Of a stretch of DNA of 64,000 nt, positions 35,804 to 46,261 are shown in pieces. Source of the DNA: Chitinophagales bacterium (lineage in GTDB: Bacteria > Bacteroidota > Bacteroidia > Chitinophagales > LD1); contig JAEUVA010000002.1 of NCBI GenBank assembly GCA_016787045.1, forward strand, positions 124,001 to 188,000, read 5' to 3'. The notes below the pieces were generated by a model. It was not told the DNA's origin. It saw only the letters and a program-made list of their open reading frames with translations, and did not search any database. Both the position numbers and the translations under genes were made by a program. Numbering within the stretch: the stretch's first letter is position 1; each line of letters begins with the position of its first letter.

Positions 35804-36568
35804 TTAAATGCCGCGCCCCCTCAATATACTTTCGGTAACAGACCGGTAAAGTGCTTGTAGTTTTTCATCATCTCGCAGCATTTGAAGGTGCCTGTCTATG
35901 GTTCTGAAATCGCCTCGCACAGCCGGGCCGGTCTGCAATACTTTTGGAGAATTATGTTGTATGTTTTCTGCCGAACGAAGAATGAGCGGTAGGAGTATTT
36001 CTATGGATACCCCCTGTTCGTTAAGGAGTTTTTCTGCTATGGAATAAAAGTGATTGGTAAAGTTATTGGCAAAAACAGCCGCCACATGTATCCACTGGCG
36101 CTGTTGCTCATTTACGCGATACACTTTAGTGGATATACTTTTAGCCAACTGAGCCAATATGCTTGCTGTTACTTCGTCATTACCCTCAATAATAATGGGC
36201 ACCTCGGCAAAGTTGAGTTGCTGATGGCGCGTCATAGTTTGTAATGGGTAAAAAACACCATGTGTGGCAGAAGCATCGGTGAGTAAAAAAATGGGTTTAA
36301 CTCCGGAAGTGTGTGCTACTATTTTACCCTCCACATCAATTCGTGTAGCCACATCGCTTATGGCATCATCTTTTACGGCAATTATGTAAATATCAGCGCC
36401 AGCAAGTGCTTTTAAATTGCTGTTAAATTCTGCATCCACATTTTTTGCCAATGCCGCTCCATGTTCTTCATTGCGGGCTACTATTTCAATGATTCGGTGC
36501 CCTGCACTTCGAAAAGCTATGGCTAATTGAGTAGCCACATTACCCGCACCAACGATTGAAATGTTCAT
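35804..36568 (-). CDS. Rossmann-fold and DUF2520 domain protein
   Basis: The 254-residue protein has an N-terminal Rossmann domain (SIVGAGNVATQLA at residues 4-16) and a DUF2520 C-terminal helical domain with the conserved HxxAVFANNFTNH stretch near residue 165. The pattern recalls the NADP- or F420-dependent oxidoreductase and ketopantoate reductase superfamily. The substrate is unknown. It is divergent from rel, with 76 bp between. Confidence 0.85.
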   Translation of the reverse strand: MNISIVGAGNVATQLAIAFRSAGHRIIEIVARNEEHGAALAKNVDAEFNSNLKALAGADIYIIAVKDDAISDVATRIDVEGKIVAHTSGVKPIFLLTDASATHGVFYPLQTMTRHQQLNFAEVPIIIEGNDEVTASILAQLAKSISTKVYRVNEQQRQWIHVAAVFANNFTNHFYSIAEKLLNEQGVSIEILLPLILRSAENIQHNSPKVLQTGPAVRGDFRTIDRHLQMLRDDEKLQALYRSVTESILRGRGI

Positions 36569-36644
36569 TACGCTTAATAGAAATATTTAACGAATAAATC
36601 AAAAAACCATTTTCATTGCCAATACTTTTATATACATTAGGAAC

Positions 36645-38870
36645 ATGGAAAGCGAAGTGATTGATAAAGATGCAGAAAAACAAGTTATACTAAAGGAGTA
36701 CCGCTCTCTATTGCGCTCGCTGCGCAAAAACACCACCACTCAAGAAAAGAAAATGATTCGCGCAGCTTTTGAGCTAGCTATGGATAGCCATAAAGATATG
36801 CGCAGAAAAAGTGGTGAGCCGTACATTCTACACCCCATACAAGTGGCACGTATTGTGGCTGAAGAAATGGGTTTGGATGCCGTAAGCGTAGTATGCGCCC
36901 TACTTCATGATACCGTTGAAGATACAGAAGTTACCTTAGAAGAAATAGAAAGAACCTTTAATAAAGAGGTGGCTAAGATTGTAGATGGGCTCACCAAAAT
37001 CTCCGGCATTTTTGATTTAAACTCCTCCATACAAGCAGAAAACTTTCGCAAACTTCTGCTTACACTAAACGATGATATACGGGTGATATTGGTAAAGTTG
37101 GCAGACAGACTACACAACATGCGTACACTGGAAAGTTTGAAACGCGAGAAGCAGTTGAAGATAGCCAGCGAAACCATGTATCTCTACGCGCCATTGGCCC
37201 ACCGCATGGGTTTGTATGCCATTAAAACCGAAATGGAAGACCTTTCGCTCAAATATACCGAGCCGGATCTTTATAGAGATATTGCTCAAAAGCTGCAAGA
37301 AAAGAAGAAGGAGCGGACTAAGTTTATTGCCGATTTCATAAAACCGCTAAAAGAGGAGTTAGAAAAGCGGGAGTTTAAGTTCGAGATATACGGCAGGCCT
37401 AAATCTATTTTTTCAATCTACAACAAAATAAAATATAAAGGTGTTCCTTTTGAAGAAATATACGACCTTTTTGCCATACGTATTATATTGCACGCTGACC
37501 CGGATAAAGAAAAAAGCGACTGCTGGGGTGTATATTCTGCTATTACAGATATTTATCATACTAACCCAGATCGCTTGCGCGATTGGTTAAGCAACCCCAA
37601 GTCAAACGGATATGAAGCGCTGCATACCACAGTAATGAGCAACCACGGTAAGTGGGTAGAAATTCAGATTCGTACCGACCGTATGCACGAAATAGCCGAA
37701 AAGGGCTTTGCTGCACACTGGAAGTATAAGGAAGGAACAGCAGATAATGCATTGGATCTTTGGTTAGAAAAAATACATAACGTACTCAGCAATCAAGATG
37801 CAAATGCCATTGAACTGGTTACAGATTTTAAACATGAATTGGTCAGCGATGAAATTTTTGTTTTTACACCCAAAGGCGATTTAAAGAGATTGCGCAAAGG
37901 CGCCACAGCTCTTGATTTTGCTTTTGAAATTCACTCAGCAGTAGGTAAAAAATGTATCGGTGCTAAAGTGAATAACAAACTGGTGCCGCTGAGCCACATA
38001 CTTAAAAATGGCGACCAGATAGAAATATTGACCAGCAACAAACAATCGCCAAATGAAGATTGGCTGAGTTATGTGGTTACAGCTAAAGCTCGTACTGTTA
38101 TTAAGCAAACGCTTAAAGAGGAGAAAAAAACAATTGCTAAGCAGGGAAAAGATTTGTTGGAGAAAAAAATGAAGCAGTTGAAGATGGAAATCAGTGAGGC
38201 GAACATTAGTTTGCTGTTGAGCCATTTTAAAATGATTTCGGGTATGGATATGTACATAGCAGTGGCTACTAAAAAGATAGATATTTCTGCATTAGATACA
38301 TTAGAGGTAATAGCGGGTAAGATAAAATTACCCAAGCCGCCAAACACTCAAAAATTGGCCGCTAACGAGAGTATAGATGAAGTAGTAAAGAAAACCCTTC
38401 AAAAAAATGCGGAGTTGCTCATTATGGGCGAAAGCAGCGACAAGATTGACTACAAATTTGCCCCATGCTGTAACCCCATACCGGGCGATGATGTATTTGG
38501 CTTCTTAACTATTAATGAGGGTATTAAGATTCACCGCACCAATTGCCCAAATGCGGTGCAGTTGATGAGCAGGTACGCCTACCGCATTATTAAAACGCGA
38601 TGGACCAAACAGCATGAGATTGCATTCCTTACCGGTATTAAGCTTACAGGTTTAGACGATGTGGGCTTAGTGAATAAAATTACCAACATCATTACCGGTC
38701 AAATGAACCTAAACATGCGCTCCCTGTCGTTTGATAGTGAGGACGGCATTTTTGAAGGGAAAATTATGGTGTATGTGCATGATACCGCAGAGTTAGAAGA
38801 TTTAACGCATCGGCTAAACTCTTTAGATGGTATTTTGGAGGTAGGTAGGTTTGATTCAGAGGATGCATAA
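36645..38870 (+). CDS. relA: Bifunctional (p)ppGpp synthetase/hydrolase, RelA/SpoT family
   Basis: This 741-residue protein makes and degrades the stringent-response alarmone (p)ppGpp. The HD hydrolase domain has HPIQVARIV and HDTVEDT (about residues 60-95), so hydrolysis is likely. The synthetase domain has GRPKSIFSIYNKIK near residue 250 and YEALHTTVM near 323. A TGS domain (EIFVFTPKGDLKRL) follows, then a zinc-finger/helical part with FAPCCNPIPGDD, and a C-terminal ACT domain. All expected domains are present, so it is probably the single Rel enzyme of the genome. Confidence 0.95.
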   Translation: MESEVIDKDAEKQVILKEYRSLLRSLRKNTTTQEKKMIRAAFELAMDSHKDMRRKSGEPYILHPIQVARIVAEEMGLDAVSVVCALLHDTVEDTEVTLEEIERTFNKEVAKIVDGLTKISGIFDLNSSIQAENFRKLLLTLNDDIRVILVKLADRLHNMRTLESLKREKQLKIASETMYLYAPLAHRMGLYAIKTEMEDLSLKYTEPDLYRDIAQKLQEKKKERTKFIADFIKPLKEELEKREFKFEIYGRPKSIFSIYNKIKYKGVPFEEIYDLFAIRIILHADPDKEKSDCWGVYSAITDIYHTNPDRLRDWLSNPKSNGYEALHTTVMSNHGKWVEIQIRTDRMHEIAEKGFAAHWKYKEGTADNALDLWLEKIHNVLSNQDANAIELVTDFKHELVSDEIFVFTPKGDLKRLRKGATALDFAFEIHSAVGKKCIGAKVNNKLVPLSHILKNGDQIEILTSNKQSPNEDWLSYVVTAKARTVIKQTLKEEKKTIAKQGKDLLEKKMKQLKMEISEANISLLLSHFKMISGMDMYIAVATKKIDISALDTLEVIAGKIKLPKPPNTQKLAANESIDEVVKKTLQKNAELLIMGESSDKIDYKFAPCCNPIPGDDVFGFLTINEGIKIHRTNCPNAVQLMSRYAYRIIKTRWTKQHEIAFLTGIKLTGLDDVGLVNKITNIITGQMNLNMRSLSFDSEDGIFEGKIMVYVHDTAELEDLTHRLNSLDGILEVGRFDSEDA

Positions 38871-38967
38871 CCGTTTTGTAAAATAAATCTTCGTTTGGTA
38901 AGATTCTCACATATTTAGGTATTGACAAGTGAGAAATTAATGCTCACTTTGCAGCATACGCTCCCCA

Positions 38968-39807
38968 ATGCGTCCCCATAATTACTTGTTCATCTGCATT
39001 TTTGCAGTATGCTGTCATTTTACTATGGCACAAACTGCCCCTGCTGTAGCTAAAAGTGAAGCTGCGGTTTACACCTATTGGGTAGATACTCCTGCTATGA
39101 TTTTGCGATTACCTGCTGATGTAACCGGTGGTACTAATGCAGGTGGTTTAGCTTATCATCCGTTGCGCAAAATTTATTACTCTGCAATGGCCGGCAATGC
39201 TGCATACCCAATAGTTACATTTGATAACCGCGGTAAATGGCTGGCTACGGCACCGGCTAATGCCGATTTGAGGGGAATCTGGTACAATAACACATTGGGC
39301 AGAATAGAAGTGAACCTGTATCCTAAAAAAGGATGGGCATACTATGAAACCGATACCCGTGGCACTCCTTTTAAACTATTACCAATTAATAGCGACTCTT
39401 TAGCAATTTATGATGTAGATGCTTGCCCGGTGTATGATTCTAAAAACAATCAGCTAATATACCTGGATTACGATTATCTGCTTCGGTACAACGCTGTTGA
39501 TGGAAAGTATCTGGAAGAGACACAGCTAGATAGCGAATACGCGGTAGAGTTTGATTTTGTTAATACCACATCACCCGGTTATACAGGGCGCAGCCAAGAA
39601 GAAATTGCATTATTAGATGCTCAGCGTATGCAAGTACTTTTGTTTGATATGGCTAATGGCCGATGCACAGGAAAGATTTCATTTAAAAAACAACCCTCAA
39701 GCAATGGTTTTGATCGCTTCAATTTTGCCGTTTGTAACAATATGGTTTGGTTGTTTGATGTAACTAAAAGAGAGTGGAGGGGATACAAACTGCCACAAAA
39801 GCGATAA
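38968..39807 (+). CDS. Secreted protein of unknown function, 279 aa
   Basis: A signal peptide (to about residue 21, ending HFTMAQ) precedes a beta-rich body with a pattern of short repeats (GLAYHPLRKIYYSAMAGN, IWYNNTLGRIEVNLYPK, LIYLDYDYLLRYN) that recalls beta-propeller blades. No T9SS tail or lipobox is present. It may be a small periplasmic propeller, but I cannot name a family. It lies between rel and the tRNA gene. Confidence 0.7.
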   Translation: MRPHNYLFICIFAVCCHFTMAQTAPAVAKSEAAVYTYWVDTPAMILRLPADVTGGTNAGGLAYHPLRKIYYSAMAGNAAYPIVTFDNRGKWLATAPANADLRGIWYNNTLGRIEVNLYPKKGWAYYETDTRGTPFKLLPINSDSLAIYDVDACPVYDSKNNQLIYLDYDYLLRYNAVDGKYLEETQLDSEYAVEFDFVNTTSPGYTGRSQEEIALLDAQRMQVLLFDMANGRCTGKISFKKQPSSNGFDRFNFAVCNNMVWLFDVTKREWRGYKLPQKR

Positions 39808-39846
39808 TTAAGCTACACTTTTTGTCATAATACTGCTGTTCAACCA

Positions 39847-39876
39847 TTGTCAATTTGGCACAACAGAATATATTTG
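39847..39876 (+). promoter_or_regulatory. Promoter of the tRNA-Met gene
   Basis: TTG at 39847-39849 and TATATTTG at 39869-39876 match the Bacteroidota -33 and -7 elements with a 19-bp spacer. The tRNA begins 11 bp after the -7 element, the expected distance. Confidence 0.65.
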
Positions 39877-39887
39877 CGCCCGCATTT

Positions 39888-39961
<74 letters not shown>

Positions 39962-39980
39962 CATTTCCCCTCTCAAGTAC

Positions 39981-41459
39981 ATGGAAACCAAACTGTACAA
40001 TAACGAAATAGCATTTGAGCTTTCAACCAAAAAAATAGAGGAGGAAAGGCAGGGGGAGACCCTTGCTGTTGAGAGACCTGCCTCTGTACAGTCAAACGGC
40101 AAAAAATTCTATATAGAAAGCTACGGCTGCCAAATGAATTTTGCGGATAGTGAAGTAGTAGCTTCTATACTGGCCAATGCCGGTTTTGATTCTACCACAC
40201 AGTACACCGATGCAGATTTGATATTAATAAACACCTGTGCCATACGTGATAATGCTGAGCAACGCGTACGCAATCGCTTGCAAGGGTTTAACATAGTGAA
40301 GAAAAACAAGAAGGGTGCATTAGTAGGGGTATTGGGATGCATGGCAGAGCGGCTAAAGGAAAAGTTTTTAGAAGAAGAAAAGATAGTGGACATTGTTGTG
40401 GGTCCCGATGCTTATCGCTCGCTACCTGCTTTGGTTGAAGAAGCCGAAACCGGACAAAAGGCAGTAAACGTATTGCTCAGCCGCGAGGAAACTTACGCTG
40501 AGATAAACCCTGTTCGGTTAAACAGCAACGGCATTACTGCATTTATCAGCATTATGCGCGGGTGCGACAACATGTGCGCCTTTTGCGTGGTACCCTTTAC
40601 CCGGGGCCGCGAGCGAAGCCGCGATTACCGAAGCATAATTGAAGAAGCACAAGATTTGTACAATCGCGGGTACCGAGAGGTAACTCTATTAGGACAAAAT
40701 GTAGATTCGTACCGGTTTAGCGATGACAAAACATTGGTAGGCAAAAGACTAGTTGAGGCAAAATATGAAGAAGGTGTTGTCAATTTTGCCCGACTCTTAG
40801 AAATGGTAGCTCAAATAGCTCCTGACTTGCGTGTTCGGTTCTCTACTTCGCACCCAAAAGATATGACAGACGATGTGCTGTATACCATGGCCAAATACAA
40901 CAACATTTGCAAATACATACACTTGCCATTACAAAGTGGCAACTCGCGTGTTTTGGAAATGATGAACCGCACTTATGACAGGGAATGGTACAAAAATCGG
41001 ATAGATGCCATAAAGCAGATAGTACCCGATGCAGCTATTTCTACAGATATAATTGTAGGTTTTTGCTCGGAAACCGAAGATGAACTACGCGATACCATGA
41101 CTATGATGGAGTATGCAAAATATACCATGGCCTACATGTTTATTTACAGCGAGCGCCCCGGAACTTTAGCGGCAAAAAAATACAAAGACGATATAGCTGA
41201 AGAGGAGAAAAAAAGAAGATTAAATGAGGTGATTCAACTGCATCGTATTCAATCTTTAGAGAGCAATAAAGCCGATGTAGGCAAAGCGTTTGAAGTACTT
41301 ATTGAGGGCACTTCCGCTCGCGATGAGAATTACTTTTTTGGTAGAAATTCGCAAAACAAAGTGATAGTGTTTCCCAAACAAAGCCAACAGCCGGGGCAAT
41401 ATGTACAGGTTAAAGTAACCGATTGCACCAGTGGCACATTAATAGGCGAAGCCGTATAA
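39981..41459 (+). CDS. miaB: tRNA-2-methylthio-N6-dimethylallyladenosine synthase
   Basis: The 492-residue radical SAM methylthiotransferase modifies i6A37 of tRNAs. The N-terminal UPF0004 domain has its three cysteines (YGCQMN near residue 49, [17 protein letters not shown]), the radical SAM triad is CDNMCAFC near residue 194 and a TRAM domain ends the protein. An N-terminal extension of about 40 residues precedes the first domain. The sigma-54 regulator gene follows 6 bp later, a pairing often seen in Bacteroidota. Confidence 0.95.
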   Translation: METKLYNNEIAFELSTKKIEEERQGETLAVERPASVQSNGKKFYIESYGCQMNFADSEVVASILANAGFDSTTQYTDADLILINTCAIRDNAEQRVRNRLQGFNIVKKNKKGALVGVLGCMAERLKEKFLEEEKIVDIVVGPDAYRSLPALVEEAETGQKAVNVLLSREETYAEINPVRLNSNGITAFISIMRGCDNMCAFCVVPFTRGRERSRDYRSIIEEAQDLYNRGYREVTLLGQNVDSYRFSDDKTLVGKRLVEAKYEEGVVNFARLLEMVAQIAPDLRVRFSTSHPKDMTDDVLYTMAKYNNICKYIHLPLQSGNSRVLEMMNRTYDREWYKNRIDAIKQIVPDAAISTDIIVGFCSETEDELRDTMTMMEYAKYTMAYMFIYSERPGTLAAKKYKDDIAEEEKKRRLNEVIQLHRIQSLESNKADVGKAFEVLIEGTSARDENYFFGRNSQNKVIVFPKQSQQPGQYVQVKVTDCTSGTLIGEAV

Positions 41460-41465
41460 GCAGCT

Positions 41466-42689
41466 ATGGAAATACAATCCATTAAGAACCGATTTGGAAT
41501 AATAGGCAACTCGCCATCGCTTAATCATGCCATCAGCATAGCAGAGCGTGTGGCCGGCACTAACCTCACTGTTTTGATTACAGGCGAAAGCGGTGTAGGC
41601 AAAGAAGTTTTTGCACAAATTATTTATCAGTTGGGTTTGCGCAAGCACAACAATTTTATTGCTGTAAACTGTGGGGCCATTCCCGAAGGCACTATAGATT
41701 CTGAGCTTTTTGGTCATGAAAAAGGTTCTTTTACCGGAGCCAGCGAAGCGCGCAAGGGCTACTTTGAAACCGTAAGCGGTGGCACCATTTTTTTAGATGA
41801 AGTAGGAGAGTTGCCGCACGGCACACAAGCGCGTTTGCTGCGGGTGTTAGAAACCGGAGAATACATCAAAGTAGGTTCCAGCAAAGTAATGAAAACCGAT
41901 GTACGGGTAGTAGCGGCAACCAACGTAAATCTACAAGAAGCCGTGCGTGCGGGGCGTTTCAGAGAAGACTTGTACTACCGACTTTCAACTGTTCCTATTT
42001 ACATACCGCCACTCAGAGAAAGAGGCGAGGATATCTACCTGCTTTTCAGAAAGTTTACGGTTGATTTTGCCGAGCGCAACAAAATGATTCCGGTTAAACT
42101 TACTGAAGATGCCAAACAAGTGATACTCAAATACACCTGGCCGGGCAATGTACGCCAGCTAAAAAATGTGGCTGAGCAGGTATCTGTGTTGGCTATTGAC
42201 AAAGAGGTATCGGCCAACGAACTGGTGCAAATTGTGCCGGATATTACCGATAACCGATTGCCCGCTTTGGCCGAGGCCAAATACGATGCAGGCGGTAGTT
42301 TTACGGAGCGGGAAATACTCTACAAACTTATTTTTGATTTAAAGAAAGACCTCAACGACCTCAAGCAGTTTGTATTTGATATTACCAAGCAGCAAATGAC
42401 TGGCGAGCCGTTGGTGCATACCGGATACAATTTTCAGCAGAATTTACCCGCTTCTGACAAGCCGATTATTGTTCCACCCACCAACCAGCAACCTGTTTTT
42501 ATCAATAACGATAATTTTGAGCAGCACGAAACAGTAGAGGAATCACTTAACTTGACTAACGTAGAGAAAGATTTGATACTCAAAGCGCTTCGCAAGCACC
42601 GCAACAAGCGCAAAGATGCTGCAGCAGATTTGGGAATTTCTGAGCGCACGCTATACCGTAAGATTAAGGACTATAACATTGATATTTGA
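41466..42689 (+). CDS. Sigma-54-dependent activator without receiver domain
   Basis: The 407-residue protein has an AAA+ domain with Walker A GESGVGKE near residue 39, the sigma-54 contact loop in the form GSFTGA (not GAFTGA) near 84 and Walker B TIFLDEVGEL. A Fis-type helix-turn-helix ends the protein (KDAAADLGISERTLYRKIKDY). No receiver or GAF domain precedes the ATPase, so control must come from elsewhere. The GSFTGA variant occurs in some active members. It lies 6 bp after miaB and overlaps the next gene by one base. Confidence 0.9.
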   Translation: MEIQSIKNRFGIIGNSPSLNHAISIAERVAGTNLTVLITGESGVGKEVFAQIIYQLGLRKHNNFIAVNCGAIPEGTIDSELFGHEKGSFTGASEARKGYFETVSGGTIFLDEVGELPHGTQARLLRVLETGEYIKVGSSKVMKTDVRVVAATNVNLQEAVRAGRFREDLYYRLSTVPIYIPPLRERGEDIYLLFRKFTVDFAERNKMIPVKLTEDAKQVILKYTWPGNVRQLKNVAEQVSVLAIDKEVSANELVQIVPDITDNRLPALAEAKYDAGGSFTEREILYKLIFDLKKDLNDLKQFVFDITKQQMTGEPLVHTGYNFQQNLPASDKPIIVPPTNQQPVFINNDNFEQHETVEESLNLTNVEKDLILKALRKHRNKRKDAAADLGISERTLYRKIKDYNIDI

Positions 42690-43360
42690 TGAAGTTGCTA
42701 TTTGCAGTTTCTTCTTTGCAGCACATCTCTCCGTTATTGCAAAAGAATGCAGAGGCCCTGCAACCCGATAAGTACCCGTATTTACATAAAACTAAAATGG
42801 GCCAGCACGAAATATCCATTTTAGAGACAGGATACAGTAATACAGCTACAACTTACCGACTTGCAAAAGTGTTGAATCAGGAAAAATTTCATTTAGCACT
42901 CTTTTGCAGCTTTGGCCGTTACATTGCCGAAACAACCGCAGAACCACAGTTTTTTAATGTTGTGAACGAAAAGTTAGGAGATGAGGGCATGACTGTTTCA
43001 GGTGAATGGAAGGATTTTTATGATCTCAACTTGGTTACAAAGGAAGAGCCCCCTCAGGTGCGTGGTGGTTTTGTTAATCTCACCAATAGCTACATGAATG
43101 TGTTTTTAGGTTTCCGGAAAGTGATAGGTGTTACAGTTCACCACCAATCTAACTCAGTACTTCAATTAACTTATCATAATAAATTGAAAGCCAGTGTTGA
43201 AACGACAAATAGTTTTGCCTTTTCTTTTGTCTGTTTGGCAGAAAAGCAAAACTATTATCACTTGTGTTTTGCAGATGTAAACTACAAAGTTGGAGCACCA
43301 TCTGAGCAAAATCTGGATGTTTTTAACGCCACACTTGCCCAAATTATAGCCATACTTTAA
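42689..43360 (+). CDS. Futalosine hydrolase/MTA-SAH nucleosidase-like protein with altered active site
   Basis: The 223-residue protein resembles futalosine hydrolase (MqnB) in length and layout: MKLLFAVSSLQHISPLL at the start, ETGYSNTATTYRLAKVL near residue 45, and a FNVVNEKLGDEGM segment. At the active-site region, where the family has VESMEG, it reads VETTNS, and the later conserved Asn/Arg stretch is changed. It may be a diverged, possibly inactive, nucleosidase or bind a different ligand. The ATG at 42689 overlaps the TGA of the regulator gene. Confidence 0.6.
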   Translation: MKLLFAVSSLQHISPLLQKNAEALQPDKYPYLHKTKMGQHEISILETGYSNTATTYRLAKVLNQEKFHLALFCSFGRYIAETTAEPQFFNVVNEKLGDEGMTVSGEWKDFYDLNLVTKEEPPQVRGGFVNLTNSYMNVFLGFRKVIGVTVHHQSNSVLQLTYHNKLKASVETTNSFAFSFVCLAEKQNYYHLCFADVNYKVGAPSEQNLDVFNATLAQIIAIL

Positions 43361-43367
43361 TCATCTA

Positions 43368-43398
43368 TTGACAAACGGGCGTCATTACATTATCTTCG
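43368..43398 (+). promoter_or_regulatory. Promoter of the secreted protein gene at 43406
   Basis: TTG at 43368-43370 and TATCTTCG at 43391-43398 give a -33/-7 pair with a 20-bp spacer, one base off the -7 consensus. The ATG is 8 bp downstream, so the leader would be very short. Confidence 0.4.
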
Positions 43399-43405
43399 CG
43401 CAGCT

Positions 43406-43957
43406 ATGAGACCCCTGCCTCTGTTATTATTCCTTATTGCAATCCCCTTTGTTTCTTTTCAATTTGAAGAAGATAAAGACAGAGGCAGTTTTACTGCGGT
43501 AATAGATAACAAGCCCTTTAAAGTTCGTGAAGACCAACTTTACCGGGGTTTAGTAATGGCTAAAGCCGGGAGTATGGATGGCAAAAGTCCGGCTCGCAAT
43601 GTTATTAGCGCCACCTTCAACGGCCCCAGTTACGACTTAAAAGATGGGCGCTCTTTTAGTGAAAATATTTGGGTGGAGGTTGATTTCGCCCTACCGTTTG
43701 AAGCAGGCAGTGCGCATAACTTTTCGGTTTCATCGCAGTTTGATGGCACCAACTACTTTATGCTCAAAGAGCAAAGTACTATAAACATTACAGATGTGGC
43801 TTGGGAAAGCGACAAAAAGCATTTTCGGCTAAATGCAGACATCAAGTGTAAAATGCGCAGCATGGGTTATCCGGCTGATGGTAAACGCGATGTAGTTCTC
43901 CAAAGCAAAATGACCAGCATCAGGATTACCGTACCCAGCTGGCTGGCCAAAAGCTGA
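43406..43957 (+). CDS. Secreted protein of unknown function, 183 aa
   Basis: An N-terminal signal sequence (about residues 1-19) is followed by a beta-rich domain that starts GSFTAVIDNKPFKVREDQLYRG and ends with a strand-rich IRITVPSW. No lipobox or sorting tail is visible. The family is not recognised. It lies between the futalosine-hydrolase-like gene and the Fur regulator on the same strand. Confidence 0.65.
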   Translation: MRPLPLLLFLIAIPFVSFQFEEDKDRGSFTAVIDNKPFKVREDQLYRGLVMAKAGSMDGKSPARNVISATFNGPSYDLKDGRSFSENIWVEVDFALPFEAGSAHNFSVSSQFDGTNYFMLKEQSTINITDVAWESDKKHFRLNADIKCKMRSMGYPADGKRDVVLQSKMTSIRITVPSWLAKS

Positions 43958-43984
43958 TGTAATTCTGTTTACGTATTATTGCGC

Positions 43985-44476
43985 GTGAGTAAAAGCCAGC
44001 CCAATCCGCAGATAGAAGAAGTTAAGAATATATTCTCTGCCTACTTAGAGCAGAAAGAACTGCGCAAAACCAATGAGCGCTTTACCATTCTAGAAGAAAT
44101 TTACAACCGTACCGACCATTTTGATGCCGAGAGTTTGTATGAATTTCTAACCAAAAAGAAAAAATACAACGTTAGCCGCGCTACAGTGTACAATACTTTA
44201 GAACTGCTGGTTTCCTGCGATTTGATAAAAAAGCATCAGTTTGGTAAAAACCAGGCACAGTACGAAAAGAGCTATGGCTACAAGCAGCACGACCACATTA
44301 TATGTGTGGATTGCAAAAAGGTGGTAGAATTTTGCGACCCACGTATTCAGCAAATCAAAAGTATGATGGGCGATTTGCTCAACTTCAAGATTACCCACCA
44401 CTCGCTAAACATGTATGGTGTTTGCGGAAGTTGCCAACTTAAAAGGGAGTTGGATAGCAAAGAGAGTAATACCTAG
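43985..44476 (+). CDS. fur: Fur-family transcriptional regulator
   Basis: The 163-residue protein has the Fur winged helix ([21 protein letters not shown] near residue 32, [13 protein letters not shown] near 61) and the metal-binding dimerisation domain with HDHIICVDC near 101 and a C-terminal CGSC as the structural zinc pair. It would repress iron- or metal-uptake genes. No ATG exists at the start; GTG 43985 gives the shortest family-like N-terminus, with TTG 43979 as the alternative. STAS and purA genes follow on the same strand. Confidence 0.85.
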   Translation: MSKSQPNPQIEEVKNIFSAYLEQKELRKTNERFTILEEIYNRTDHFDAESLYEFLTKKKKYNVSRATVYNTLELLVSCDLIKKHQFGKNQAQYEKSYGYKQHDHIICVDCKKVVEFCDPRIQQIKSMMGDLLNFKITHHSLNMYGVCGSCQLKRELDSKESNT

Positions 44477-44571
44477 TTTTTCACACTTCTGGCTGTGGGT
44501 AAATTACTTTTTCATTGGTTCAATATTTAGCAACTTAGCCCAGTTTTTAACCACAAAAACTAAACAGTAGC

Positions 44572-44913
44572 ATGGCTATACAACACAACTTAAAGGAAGG
44601 CGTTTTGGTGATTTCGTTAGAAGGAAACCTCTTGGGTGAACATACTAATGCGCCTGTTATGGAACTCCTCAAAACCAATTTGGAGCAAGGCAACAAAAAG
44701 GTATTGTTTAATCTGGCCGAGATGAAATTTATCAATAGCACCGGTTTGGGTATGTTGATGACCGCCCTTACCAAAACCCGCAATGCCGGTGGTGAGTTAG
44801 CACTTTGCAGCATACCTGAGCAAATGAAAAAGCTGCTTCAAATGACCAAGTTAGAAACCATTTTTCCTGCGCATGGCGATGAAGCAGCTGCACTTCGGTT
44901 CTTACAAGCGTAG
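44572..44913 (+). CDS. STAS-domain anti-anti-sigma-factor-like protein
   Basis: The 113-residue protein has the STAS fold (VLVISLEGNLLGEHTNAP near residue 10, KVLFNLAEMKFINSTGLGMLM near 44). The Ser in NSTG is the site phosphorylated in SpoIIAA-type proteins. No anti-sigma kinase or sigma gene is adjacent, so the partner is elsewhere or the protein has another role. It stands between fur and purA. Confidence 0.85.
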   Translation: MAIQHNLKEGVLVISLEGNLLGEHTNAPVMELLKTNLEQGNKKVLFNLAEMKFINSTGLGMLMTALTKTRNAGGELALCSIPEQMKKLLQMTKLETIFPAHGDEAAALRFLQA

Positions 44914-44972
44914 TGTTATACCTGCTTTATCATATTTGATTGTACTATTAACTCCCAAACTTTAACTCTTAA

Positions 44973-46247
<1,275 letters not shown>

Positions 46248-46261
46248 AACCTCAACCTGCT

